Assembly (NCBI GenBank): GCA_030427485.1
Contig: JAUICG010000024.1
Span: 18,263-82,262, forward strand
Length of the DNA: 64,000 nt
Origin: Gammaproteobacteria bacterium
Lineage (GTDB): Bacteria > Pseudomonadota > Gammaproteobacteria > Pseudomonadales > Halieaceae
Reading direction: 5' to 3'
Shown: positions 50,716 through 59,498 of the stretch, one piece after another
Layout: every line of letters begins with the position of its first letter
Numbering within the stretch: position 1 is the first letter of the stretch
Program-made: the position numbers and the translations under genes
The notes under the pieces: model-generated
The model's input: the letters and a program-made list of their open reading frames with translations, nothing else
What the model was told of the DNA's origin: nothing
Databases searched by the model: none

Positions 50716-51708
50716 TTAGTACACGAGCGTATCCAGCAGCACCCCGGCGAGAAACAGTGAAGTAAAGCGCCGCGTGTGGCTGAATGCGTGGGCGGAAAAC
50801 CATAGCGGCCATACAGTCGCGGGGAACGCCGCGGGCGGCGCCTGTGGTTTGCCGCTGCCGAGTACGCGGAACACGGCGGGGAGCCGCGGCAGGTTGAGGA
50901 GCACCAGCAGTAGGGGCCAGTGGAAGCTGCCGGCCAGGACCAATGCGATGCACAGTATATACTGCGCGCAGATCATCGCACCTATTGACAGGCGCGCACT
51001 GCGTTCGCCGATAATCACCGGCAGGGTGTTCACGCCCTTGTCCTTGTCTGCCTGCAGTTTGTCGGTGTGTTTGCCGAACAGCACGGTGGTCGGCCCCAGC
51101 GCGAACACCACGCTGAGCCAGGCCACGTCGGCGCTCCAGCTACCGGCCAGCACATAGTAGGTGCCCCCCACCATGAGCGGGCCCCAGACCAGCAGCACGG
51201 CGGGTTCGCCCAGGCCGTAGTACTTCAGCGGCCAGGTGTAGAACAACACGAAAAACGCACCCGCCAGCATCAGGTCCAGGGTCAGGCCGGCGCGGTGAAA
51301 GACCAGCCAGCCGCCGATCAGCAACGCGAGCCCGGCTGTAACCCCGACGTAGCGCCAGAATTGCCGTTCGCTCATCAGGCCGTCCTCCAGCACGTGCACG
51401 CCGTACTGGTTGCGGTAGTAGTTATCCTTGTCGATGCCGCGGCGGGAGTCGGTGTAGTCGTTGAGCAGATTGTTTGTCGCATGCGCGAAGAGCAGGCCGA
51501 GGACCGTCGCCAGCCACAGGTCCCACTGGAAGTGCCCGGCACGCCAGGCCATCAATCCACCCAGCGCTGCAGCAGTAAACGTCATGAACAGCACGGAGGC
51601 GCGACAGGCAATCAGCCATTTCGCCACCGGGTCAAGCAGCTGCCACTCGCTGTACGACAGCTTCGGCATCTGTTCAAGCGCGCGGCCCCACATCTTGATG
51701 TCAATCAT
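50716..51708 (-). CDS. UbiA-superfamily prenyltransferase, MenA-like
   Basis: A 330-residue intramembrane prenyltransferase of the UbiA superfamily with about eight hydrophobic segments. The two aspartate motifs are present: NDYTDSRRGID (residues 83-93) and DKLQADKDKGVNTLP (near 211-225). It is closest in pattern to MenA-type enzymes that prenylate dihydroxynaphthoate for menaquinone, but UbiA-family substrates vary. It lies 116 nt upstream of the CymA-like gene on the same strand, suggesting a link to the quinone that feeds it. ATG 51693 is a possible alternative start. Confidence 0.7.
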   Translation of the reverse strand: MIDIKMWGRALEQMPKLSYSEWQLLDPVAKWLIACRASVLFMTFTAAALGGLMAWRAGHFQWDLWLATVLGLLFAHATNNLLNDYTDSRRGIDKDNYYRNQYGVHVLEDGLMSERQFWRYVGVTAGLALLIGGWLVFHRAGLTLDLMLAGAFFVLFYTWPLKYYGLGEPAVLLVWGPLMVGGTYYVLAGSWSADVAWLSVVFALGPTTVLFGKHTDKLQADKDKGVNTLPVIIGERSARLSIGAMICAQYILCIALVLAGSFHWPLLLVLLNLPRLPAVFRVLGSGKPQAPPAAFPATVWPLWFSAHAFSHTRRFTSLFLAGVLLDTLVY

Positions 51709-51921
51709 CGGTCGTTGAATTTCCGGACGTCCACCGCGTTAGTGTTGGGCAAAGCGCGGGTAAAGTAAACGGGGGATTGCAACTGCTTACCCGTGGTTCC
51801 TTGTGCCTGTTGGGGGGTGTGCGGGCTCTTTCGTATCTCGGATCGGGTAACGGATGCGGTTGTGCGTGTGCGGGGATTCCACTAATCTCCCATGCCGATA
51901 CCTCTGTCGCGGGAGTCGACC

Positions 51922-53175
51922 ATGCTTGAAGCCACCAACCGATTTTTCAACAACGCAGCCGATCATCTCGGGCTCGACGAAAGAATGCGTACCATTCTCA
52001 CCACGCCCCGACGTGTGGTGCGCGTGGAGATCGTAACCGAAAGCGATAGCGGTGAACTGATGCACCACCTGGGTTTTCGCGTGCAGCACAACCAGGCTCG
52101 CGGCCCGATGAAAGGCGGATTGCGTTTCCATCCCGATATGGACGAGGATCACGCGGCCAGCCTCGCCAGCCTGATGACCTGGAAAACAGCGGTGGTCGAT
52201 ATTCCCTACGGCGGCGCGAAAGGCGGCATTAACTGCGACCCGAGCAAACTCAGCCAGGCGGAACTGCACCGCATTACCACCACATTCGTCTCGCTGATCC
52301 GGGAAATCATAGGCCCGACACTGGATATTCCTGCGCCGGATGTGAACACCAACGCGACTGTCATGGCCTGGATTATGGACGAGTATTCCAAGTACTACGG
52401 CTTCAGCCCCGGCGTGGTGACGGGCAAGCCGGTGGACCTGTTCGGTTCGCTCGGCCGGGAAGAGGCGACCGGACGTGGCGTGATGTACGCGTTGGAGGAA
52501 TGTCTCAAGGAGTCCGATCGCACTCTGTCCGATGTCACGGTCGCGATACAGGGTTTTGGCAATGTGGGCAGTCATGCGGCCCGGCTTATACACCAGCAGG
52601 GGGGCAGTATTGTCGCGGTGTCGGATATCAGTGGTGGAATCCGCAATGAGAAGGGGCTCGATATCCCGGCGCTGCTGGAGTGGGTGGCGAATCATAAGGT
52701 CGTGGAAGGCTTTCCTGGCGGCGAGAGCATTGAGGGTGCTGATGTGCTCACCTGCTCGTGCGACGTGCTGATTCCGGCCGCACTGGAGAACGCCATCACT
52801 GCAGACAACGCCCCAGCGGTGCAGGCCGGAATAGTCGTCGAAGCCGCGAACGGGCCGCTGACACCGGAAGCGCACCGGATTCTCGTGGACCGCAATATCA
52901 CTGTGGTCCCGGATATACTGGCCAACGCCGGTGGCGTGACCGTCAGCTATTTCGAGTGGAGCCAGAATATCCAGCAGTTCCAGTGGGAGGAGGCGCGGGT
53001 CATCGAGGAACTGGAGAAAAAGATGCGCCGGGCCTACCAGGCGGTTGCCGCGCTGGCCCGCGACGAGCGCCTGGACCTGCGCACCGCGGCCTTTGTGCTC
53101 GCAATCAAACGTGTGGTTCGCGCCGCGTCGACCCGGCAGGCGGTGGGTCACCTGCTTCCGGACAGCCTGAAGTGA
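51922..53175 (+). CDS. Glu/Leu/Phe/Val dehydrogenase (NAD-type glutamate dehydrogenase-like)
   Basis: A 417-residue amino-acid dehydrogenase that probably deaminates glutamate to 2-oxoglutarate. Motifs: QARGPMKGGLRFHP (near 60-73), TAVVDIPYGGAKGG with the catalytic Lys region, DIPAPDVNTN and the Rossmann loop VAIQGFGNVGS. ATG 51922 has GGGAG 8 nt upstream; ATG 51892 is in frame but lacks one. Transcribed away from the prenyltransferase gene, 49 nt before the dCache fusion gene. Confidence 0.85.
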   Translation: MLEATNRFFNNAADHLGLDERMRTILTTPRRVVRVEIVTESDSGELMHHLGFRVQHNQARGPMKGGLRFHPDMDEDHAASLASLMTWKTAVVDIPYGGAKGGINCDPSKLSQAELHRITTTFVSLIREIIGPTLDIPAPDVNTNATVMAWIMDEYSKYYGFSPGVVTGKPVDLFGSLGREEATGRGVMYALEECLKESDRTLSDVTVAIQGFGNVGSHAARLIHQQGGSIVAVSDISGGIRNEKGLDIPALLEWVANHKVVEGFPGGESIEGADVLTCSCDVLIPAALENAITADNAPAVQAGIVVEAANGPLTPEAHRILVDRNITVVPDILANAGGVTVSYFEWSQNIQQFQWEEARVIEELEKKMRRAYQAVAALARDERLDLRTAAFVLAIKRVVRAASTRQAVGHLLPDSLK

Positions 53176-53224
53176 TGAACCACCAGGGTATTACCGAGCC
53201 CTGGCAAAATAACCGGAAATTGAA

Positions 53225-55309
53225 GTGCTGAAACGAAGACTCCTGCACGGCGCCCTGTTGTTGGGGAGCCTGGCGCTCACACTCTATCTGCTGCTGGATT
53301 ACCGGCATTACGTGTCGGCGCGGGAAGTGCAGAGTATTCAGCTGGGGGAGCAGACGGGCATCGGTGTCGCCGAAGTCCTGGACGCCGAGCTCAGTGCGAT
53401 CGCCGAGCGAGCGGAAGTGTATGCCGCCGAAATCGCCGGTATCGATACCGAGAAGCAGCTATTGCGCAGTATCCGGCAGGAGAGCAGACGGTTTCCGCTG
53501 GTGCAGGGTGTTACTGTGGCCTATCAGCCGGGAGCCTTTCTGGGCAAACCACGCTACGCACCGTTTTTCAATACGGCGCTGAACAAATTCCAGTTTGTCG
53601 AGGACAGTTACGATTACACCGATCCCGAGCAGGCGTCGACCGCCTGGTATACGGAAATTGTTGCTTCGGGTGAGCCCGCCTGGTCCGCTCCCTACTATGC
53701 CGAGACAGCCAAAACCATGATGGTCGATTTCGGCGCGCCGCTGCTCGATTCCAGGGGCAGGATTATCGGTGTCGTCGACTATGCGATAGCGCTGAGTGAT
53801 TTTACCCGCATGGTCGACGAACTCAGTGTCGGTGAGGCGGGTTACGGTTTTATTTTTGCGCCCGACGGCGCGATCCTGACACATCCCGATTCAGTGTACT
53901 TGCTGGAGAATATTTTCCAGGTCAAGGACGGCAAGGACGAGGACATAGTGGAGAAGCTGCGCAATGACGCCCAGGGAATTGTCGCTTACGACAGCACCTA
54001 CACCTATAAATACTCGTGGTTCTTTTTCCGGGAACTCGAGTCTACCGGCTGGAAAAGTGTGCTGGTGTTCGCCGAGGACGATCTGCTGGGCGCCTCGGAT
54101 GTGGGCCGGGGGAAGATAATTCATATCGCCCTCGGCGCCAGCCTGCTGCTGGTGGCGATACTGCTGTTCGCATTGCGCATCGATCGATACAACCCGCGCA
54201 GGCTGTGGTGGTTGGTGGCCGCCGTATCCCTGATCGCCGCCGCCAATATTGTGCTGATCTGGTACCTCAATCTGACTACCGATTTCTCGCTGTTCGACGA
54301 TGACCGGGAACGCATTGTCAACCAGACCATCCTGAACAAATATGTTGAGCAGTACGACCGCGAACTGCAGCAACTCCACAGCTCGCCCTACACGCGGGTG
54401 CCTACCGGTGTATTTGTCGAGTCGTACGAGGTGACGTCATTCGAGGCCAGCCTGATCGGCAAGTTGTGGATGAAGTACCCAAGGGCGCTCTACAGCAAGT
54501 CCCCACCGGCGTTTTACTTTCCCGAGGTGTCTGCCATTGAATCGCGTGGGCTGATCAGTGAGTTGGTGTCCGAGGTCGAATTCGAGGATTACGTGCTGGT
54601 CACCTGGTCGTTTCGGGCGACGCTGGAGCAACATTTCAGCTATCAGCAGTTTCCGTTCGAGCAGAATGATATCAGCCTGACGGTACTGTACCCGGATTTC
54701 AGCAGGAACATACTGTTGGTGCCTGATCTGTCGAGCTACGACATTCTCAATCCATCGGTGCGGCCGGGGCTGAGCGAAAACGTATCCGTGCCATCATCGA
54801 GCACGATTTCCGCTTTCTTCACATTTCAGGACATTGAGTACAAGACCAACTTCGGCGCCGGGTCACAAATCAAGACCCAACCCGCGCTTACGTTCAATAT
54901 GGTGATGAAGCGCGTCTGGCTCAGCCCCTTTATCGCCAACATTATCCCGATACTGATCGTCGCGCTGATCATGTTTATCGTGCTGTTTATATCCTCGGGC
55001 AAGGAGGAGGGCAGATCCGGGATGACCACGATGAATGTGATACAAAGCTGTGCCGGTTTCCTGTTCATCCTGTTGCTGGCCCACGTCAATGAGCGCAACC
55101 GCATTATGACGCCGGAGATCGCCTACATTGAGTTGTTCTACTTCTCGATGTACCTGTTCATAACCCTGGAAGCGATTCTGCTGGCCATGCTGCTGCGGGG
55201 CGTAAAGTGGCGAATTTTCGAATACGGCGATAATCTCGTGTTGAAACTGCTGTTCTGGCCAGTATTGCTGTGGACCTGGTTGGCGCTAACACTGTTGCGA
55301 TTTTATTGA
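53225..55309 (+). CDS. dCache sensor fused to a pentameric-ligand-gated-channel-like module
   Basis: A 694-residue membrane protein starting at GTG 53225. TM1 (7-25) is followed by a periplasmic dCache-like sensor (about 35-290), where WYTEIVASGEPAWSAPYY and then GAPLLDSRGRIIGVVDYAI are typical. TM2 (298-317) and TM3 (327-348) follow. Then comes a beta-rich segment (about 365-560) with RVPTGVFVESYEV, GKLWMKYPR and the QQFPFEQNDISL motif, reminiscent of the FPFDxQ loop of Cys-loop-type channels. Four helices complete it: M1 567-591 (NIIPI), M2 598-620, M3 630-657, M4 668-692. Loop cysteines are absent, as in bacterial members. It could gate ions in response to a periplasmic ligand; the channel assignment is inference from motif and topology. 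Confidence 0.65.
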   Translation: MLKRRLLHGALLLGSLALTLYLLLDYRHYVSAREVQSIQLGEQTGIGVAEVLDAELSAIAERAEVYAAEIAGIDTEKQLLRSIRQESRRFPLVQGVTVAYQPGAFLGKPRYAPFFNTALNKFQFVEDSYDYTDPEQASTAWYTEIVASGEPAWSAPYYAETAKTMMVDFGAPLLDSRGRIIGVVDYAIALSDFTRMVDELSVGEAGYGFIFAPDGAILTHPDSVYLLENIFQVKDGKDEDIVEKLRNDAQGIVAYDSTYTYKYSWFFFRELESTGWKSVLVFAEDDLLGASDVGRGKIIHIALGASLLLVAILLFALRIDRYNPRRLWWLVAAVSLIAAANIVLIWYLNLTTDFSLFDDDRERIVNQTILNKYVEQYDRELQQLHSSPYTRVPTGVFVESYEVTSFEASLIGKLWMKYPRALYSKSPPAFYFPEVSAIESRGLISELVSEVEFEDYVLVTWSFRATLEQHFSYQQFPFEQNDISLTVLYPDFSRNILLVPDLSSYDILNPSVRPGLSENVSVPSSSTISAFFTFQDIEYKTNFGAGSQIKTQPALTFNMVMKRVWLSPFIANIIPILIVALIMFIVLFISSGKEEGRSGMTTMNVIQSCAGFLFILLLAHVNERNRIMTPEIAYIELFYFSMYLFITLEAILLAMLLRGVKWRIFEYGDNLVLKLLFWPVLLWTWLALTLLRFY

Positions 55310-55446
55310 GCGGAGGCATTGGGCTCCAGGCATTCAAAGCGTCACCGCGGCACTGTCATTGTCGAATTCCGGAACTTGAGCTAGGATTTCGGCGTTGGGT
55401 ATTGAGCGCGGCAATACCCAGTCAGAGAATTGAGCGGGGAAGTCAG

Positions 55447-56283
55447 ATGTCCGGGAAAGCACGGGAGCGAAAGAAGAAAAAAAAGGATGTCGGGGAGGAT
55501 GGCGGGAAACCCGCAAAGCTCCGTCGCAAGGAGTATGAGCGCGAGCTGGAACGCCTGCATGTCGAACTGGTTAAACTGCAGCAGTGGGTCGTGCACAATG
55601 GCCTTAAAGTATGCATTGTGTTCGAGGGCCGCGATGGCGCCGGTAAAGGCGGTACCATCAAGGCGATTACCGAGCGTGTCAGTTCCCGCGTGTTCCGTGT
55701 GGTGGCTTTGCCTGCACCGACGGAGCGTGAGAAGAGCCAGATGTATATGCAGCGCTATGTCAGGCATTTTCCCTCGGCCGGCGAGATCGCCATTTTTGAC
55801 CGTAGCTGGTACAACCGTGCCGGTGTCGAACGCGTTATGGGCTTTTGTACCGAGGAGCAGTCGGAGAGTTTTCTGCGGGCAGTGCCGTTTGTGGAGCACG
55901 CCATGGTCGACTCCGGTATTATCCTGTTGAAATACTGGTTGGAAGTGAGTCCACAGGAGCAGCAGCGGCGGCTGGAGAGCCGCATTGACGACGGTCGCAA
56001 GGTCTGGAAGCTGTCGCCGATGGACCTCAAGTCCTACGACAAGTGGGACGAGTACACGATGGCCCGGGACAGGATGTTCCAGGAAACGGACACGCCCTAT
56101 GCGCCATGGTTTGTCGCCAGGTCTGAGGACAAGAAACGCGTGCGGTTGAATGTGATCAGTCACCTGCTCAGCAGCGTGCCGTACAAAAAGTTGCCGCAGA
56201 AGCGGGTCGAACTGGGCCGGCGTAAAATCGGCAGGTACGAGGAGGTGGACTACCCGTTCAAGTATGTACCGGAGGTGTTCTGA
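55447..56283 (+). CDS. ppk2: Polyphosphate kinase 2
   Basis: A PPK2-family enzyme that transfers phosphate between polyphosphate and nucleoside diphosphates. The 278-residue product from ATG 55447, with GGGGAAG upstream, has Walker A EGRDGAGKGGT (60-70), the FDRSWYNRAGVERVMGF segment, the lid arginines near EQQRRLESR and a lysine-rich N terminus. The ORF extends back into the fusion gene but that part is not PPK2-like. The length fits class I PPK2. The neighbours do not reveal whether it makes or uses polyphosphate. Confidence 0.93.
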   Translation: MSGKARERKKKKKDVGEDGGKPAKLRRKEYERELERLHVELVKLQQWVVHNGLKVCIVFEGRDGAGKGGTIKAITERVSSRVFRVVALPAPTEREKSQMYMQRYVRHFPSAGEIAIFDRSWYNRAGVERVMGFCTEEQSESFLRAVPFVEHAMVDSGIILLKYWLEVSPQEQQRRLESRIDDGRKVWKLSPMDLKSYDKWDEYTMARDRMFQETDTPYAPWFVARSEDKKRVRLNVISHLLSSVPYKKLPQKRVELGRRKIGRYEEVDYPFKYVPEVF

Positions 56284-56340
56284 GCTGCCGCGGGTGAATG
56301 AGGCCGCGCACAATCGAGTCGCTTTGCCGGGTGAACTGCG

Positions 56341-57309
56341 GTGTTGAAACTGTTTGCGGATTTGTTTGGCTTCGGGAGGGGGGACTCCGCCACCCTGCCG
56401 GCGTCCCTGTTGGATCAATTGGTTGAGCGCGCAGTCGACGGTACCGACCCGAGAATGCGCATCATCTCGCGTTACGGCAAGATCCTTCGTGACCCGGTCG
56501 CGCACGCAGCGACGTATATCATTGACATGATCGCACGCCTGCCGCCACCGCTGTTGTTGGCGCCGGGTTCCCTGCGCGAATCTCCGCTACTCAATGCCTT
56601 CCTGTACTCGGAGGCAGAGGCAGAGCGATTTCTGGCGCGCGATGCCGCCCTGCTGGAATACCGGGCGTCCAGGCCCACTGTTACAGGCGCCATTACCGCA
56701 TTGCTGGTGGTCCAGCAAAGCGAAAAGCACGGCTTTGGTTATGCTCAGGTCGGGGAGCAGGCCATCGCGGATGTGCCGAAAACTACCCTCAGCTTCAGTC
56801 ACCACCGCCTGCTGGAACTCGCCGAAACGGAGGGCGATACCCGGCGGGGCATCAAGCGCCGCGCATTCGATCAATTGCTGGCAGTGGCGCTGGCACTGAT
56901 TGCAAGGCGCAGTGACACGCGCGCCGAATTGGCCACGCAGCGGGCGTTGTTGCGCAGTAAACTGGATATTATCCGGCGCAGCGGCAGTTTCGACAGCCAT
57001 GCTGCCGCTACCGAGCAGGCCAGCCTGCAGGTTCGCGTGAAGGAGATTGAAGACAAACTGGCGATACTGGAGTCGAGTGCGGACACGTTGCAGGATAATC
57101 TCGACGCGGTTGTCGACGTGCTCGCTCACGCGGAGCGCCACCTGTGGCTTCAGGAGAACATCCTGCATCTCGACAGATTTTACGTCGTGCACGACAAACC
57201 CGTCTCCGGCGTGCCCGACGTTGTATGTTGGAACTTGCACAACAGCGAGGGCCGGCAGGTGACGCTGCAGATGGTGCGGTTGCCAGCGGCCTGTGTTTGG
57301 CCAGTTTAA
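56341..57309 (+). CDS. Unknown protein downstream of ppk2
   Basis: A 322-residue protein of no family I recognise, starting at GTG 56341 (MLKLFADLFGFGRGD). There is no signal peptide. The first 150 residues are mixed helical; residues about 185-270 are a predicted long helix or coiled coil (RSKLDIIRRSGSF, then KEIEDKLAILESSADTLQDN). It lies 57 nt after ppk2 and 18 nt before another unknown gene, so they are likely one operon. Confidence 0.6.
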   Translation: MLKLFADLFGFGRGDSATLPASLLDQLVERAVDGTDPRMRIISRYGKILRDPVAHAATYIIDMIARLPPPLLLAPGSLRESPLLNAFLYSEAEAERFLARDAALLEYRASRPTVTGAITALLVVQQSEKHGFGYAQVGEQAIADVPKTTLSFSHHRLLELAETEGDTRRGIKRRAFDQLLAVALALIARRSDTRAELATQRALLRSKLDIIRRSGSFDSHAAATEQASLQVRVKEIEDKLAILESSADTLQDNLDAVVDVLAHAERHLWLQENILHLDRFYVVHDKPVSGVPDVVCWNLHNSEGRQVTLQMVRLPAACVWPV

Positions 57310-57327
57310 TTCCCAATGGAGAATACG

Positions 57328-57612
57328 ATGAGTGATGAAAACGAGGATACCGGCGTAATCGAGGCGCTGCTGGCACGGCTCAACGAGTACCGCCTGCCCC
57401 GGCTGCTGGAACTGAAGGAGCGCGTTGATCGCGGCGAGGCGATCGGCAGTAACGATCTGCAACTGCTCGAGCGGGTACTGGATGACGGGCGTGACATTCA
57501 ACCGCTGATTGCCAGGCACCCGGAGGTCCAGTCACTCTACGCACAAATGACGGCTCTGCATGCCGAGATTATCGCCAAGGCGGTAGAGAACGAACCGCCA
57601 GAAAAGTCCTGA
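57328..57612 (+). CDS. Small unknown protein
   Basis: A 94-residue acidic, helical protein starting at ATG 57328 (MSDENEDTGVIEALLARLNE), with GGAGA 6 nt upstream; ATG 57316 is in frame but lacks one. It contains LNEYRLPRLLELKERVDRGE and a region with charged repeats, perhaps a coiled coil. No family recognised. Probably in the operon with ppk2 and the preceding gene. Confidence 0.6.
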   Translation: MSDENEDTGVIEALLARLNEYRLPRLLELKERVDRGEAIGSNDLQLLERVLDDGRDIQPLIARHPEVQSLYAQMTALHAEIIAKAVENEPPEKS

Positions 57613-57640
57613 ATGCCGCGTGAAGGGATTACCGTAGGAG

Positions 57641-58345
57641 TCAGGAACCCGCGCGACCTTTCATCGTATTCAGGCGGTCGCCGAGCAGGCGCGCCCAGTA
57701 CCGGATGATGGTGCGCGCCGCCGCCCGGTTGGTGACACTGTTGGCAATCTGGGGAATCGCATCCGAATCGGCCCTGGGGTCGATCACGCGGGCGAGCAAC
57801 TCGTCGGTTTCGGCATCGTACATTTCCATGTACAGGGTCATTTGCGCAGCGGACCGGACCCAGGTGTTGCCCCTGCTGGCTCTCATGGTATCGGGTGCGG
57901 TGACATCGAGGTTGACGATCGCAGGGCGCAGCAACAGCACGCCCGGGGCGGGCTTGTCGACGATGGGGTAGCCATCCGCGCTGAGTTCCTCGGCGAAGAC
58001 TTTGTGAAACTCTACCGACAGTTTCGTTTTTATACGCTCCATGTCCCGGTCGGAGACGCGCCCCTGGAGTCCGACCACGTCGAGGTTATAATCCCGGGCC
58101 CACTTCTCGCGAAATTCGACGAAACAGTCCAGGATCATGACCTTGTCAAATTTGCCCAGATCGGCACCGGGCTGCAAATAGGCGATCATCGCCTCGCTGC
58201 CTTCGACGAGGTGCAGGCCGTCCTGATCCACAGTTGGCGGTGGCTCGGCGGCGTGTACCGATGCGCCCGACAGGATGAAAATCGTTACCAGTGCGCGAGC
58301 CCGCTCCTGCCAGCGGCGGCGTGGAGAAACATCTGATTCAGGCAT
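57641..58345 (-). CDS. DUF3313 family protein
   Basis: A 234-residue exported protein of the DUF3313 type, unknown function. A signal-like segment spans about residues 16-33 (ALVTIFILSGASVHAAE), and the rest is beta-rich with a terminal helix. The lipobox Cys of some DUF3313 lipoproteins is absent. It is transcribed from just upstream of the glutaminase stop (20-nt gap), so the two genes probably form one unit. Confidence 0.6.
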   Translation of the reverse strand: MPESDVSPRRRWQERARALVTIFILSGASVHAAEPPPTVDQDGLHLVEGSEAMIAYLQPGADLGKFDKVMILDCFVEFREKWARDYNLDVVGLQGRVSDRDMERIKTKLSVEFHKVFAEELSADGYPIVDKPAPGVLLLRPAIVNLDVTAPDTMRASRGNTWVRSAAQMTLYMEMYDAETDELLARVIDPRADSDAIPQIANSVTNRAAARTIIRYWARLLGDRLNTMKGRAGS

Positions 58346-58365
58346 GCGTTACGCTCACCGTGGTA

Positions 58366-59403
58366 TTACAGGGGTTGCACCAGATAGGGGTTACCCCCCA
58401 GCGCATTGGAGATGTCCGCAATCGCTTTTTGCGCGCGAACACTGTTGCCCGCGGCATCGAGTGGGGGCGAAATCACCGCGATGCCGAACTTGCCCGGTGA
58501 CACCGCGATAATACCTCCACCCACGCCACTCTTTGCCGGCAGGCCGGTACGGTACAGCCACTTGCCGGAATCATCGTACAGCCCGGCAGTTGCCATCACC
58601 GCAAGAATTTCAGGCACGTTCTCGGATTTGGCGACCTGTTTCCCAGTGACCGGGTTTTTACCGGCATTGGCTAGGGTGGCGGCCATATTGGCCAGATCCT
58701 GCGCATTGACGCCTACCGAACACTGGCGGGTATAGATGTCGGTCGCCTGCAGGGCGTCACCTTCGATGCGGCCATAGGCATACATCAGCATGGCCAGCGC
58801 CTGGTTGCGCTGGTTGGTCGCCGCTTCCGAGGTGTACACATCCTCCAGCACGCTGAGCTTGCGCCCTGCAAATTCGCTGTAATAACCCAGTATGCTGTTC
58901 CAGATGTCATCGTAGCTGTCGCCTTGCACCATGCCGGTGGCAGCAATCGCGCCGGGGTTTACCAGCGCATTCATCTCGGCGCCCTTGTATTGCTCAATCG
59001 CGACGATGGAATTGAACACTTGTCCTGTAGCGTCCACGCCCATATTGTCGTAGATCGCCTGTGGACCGGATTCATCCATGACCCTGGCCATGGTGAATAC
59101 CTTGGAGATCGACTGGATGGAAACCACAGTCTTGAGATCACCCGCCGTATACACGTTGCCTTCGATCGTTACCAACGCAATACCGTAAACGTTTGGGTCG
59201 ACCTTCGCCAGCGCCGGGATGTAGTCGGCGTTGGCGCCTTCCTCAAGGTCTTTGTAATCGGCGTAGGCCTTGTCGATTGCGGCCTGTATCGCCGTGGCGT
59301 CAGGCATGGTCGCCCATGCTGGCGTTGACAGGCAAAGCAGCATCAACAGTGCAGTGAGCCAACCGACGGGCGAACGGGAAAGAATGGTTTCAGGCTTGTT
59401 CAT
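58366..59403 (-). CDS. glsA: Glutaminase with signal peptide
   Basis: A serine-dependent glutaminase (beta-lactamase-like fold) that hydrolyses glutamine to glutamate and ammonia. The 345-residue product has the SISK motif with Ser98 and Lys101, NPGAIAATGM, and the conserved YDDSGKWLYRTGLPAKSGVG. Residues 1-31 form a clear signal peptide (hydrophobic stretch then PAWA), so the enzyme is probably periplasmic, whereas most bacterial glutaminases of this family are cytoplasmic. It lies 95 nt from a DcaP-like porin gene on the same strand. Confidence 0.9.
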   Translation of the reverse strand: MNKPETILSRSPVGWLTALLMLLCLSTPAWATMPDATAIQAAIDKAYADYKDLEEGANADYIPALAKVDPNVYGIALVTIEGNVYTAGDLKTVVSIQSISKVFTMARVMDESGPQAIYDNMGVDATGQVFNSIVAIEQYKGAEMNALVNPGAIAATGMVQGDSYDDIWNSILGYYSEFAGRKLSVLEDVYTSEAATNQRNQALAMLMYAYGRIEGDALQATDIYTRQCSVGVNAQDLANMAATLANAGKNPVTGKQVAKSENVPEILAVMATAGLYDDSGKWLYRTGLPAKSGVGGGIIAVSPGKFGIAVISPPLDAAGNSVRAQKAIADISNALGGNPYLVQPL

Positions 59404-59498
59404 GATGATGTCTCCGGGGATTACCGGTTACTGAATTGTGAAACCGACTGACGGCGGCATCACACCTGTGTTCAGCTCATCCGCTGGCTTGCGCGGCG

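Noticed and set aside
51787..53151. A 454-codon reverse frame opposite the glutamate dehydrogenase gene
   Set aside because: The forward frame has full catalytic motifs; the reverse protein is histidine- and arginine-rich shadow sequence.
55353..55359. A single CTGTCAT upstream of ppk2 as a Pho box
   Set aside because: No second repeat lies 11 bp away on either side, and it lies close after the previous gene; one heptamer is expected by chance.
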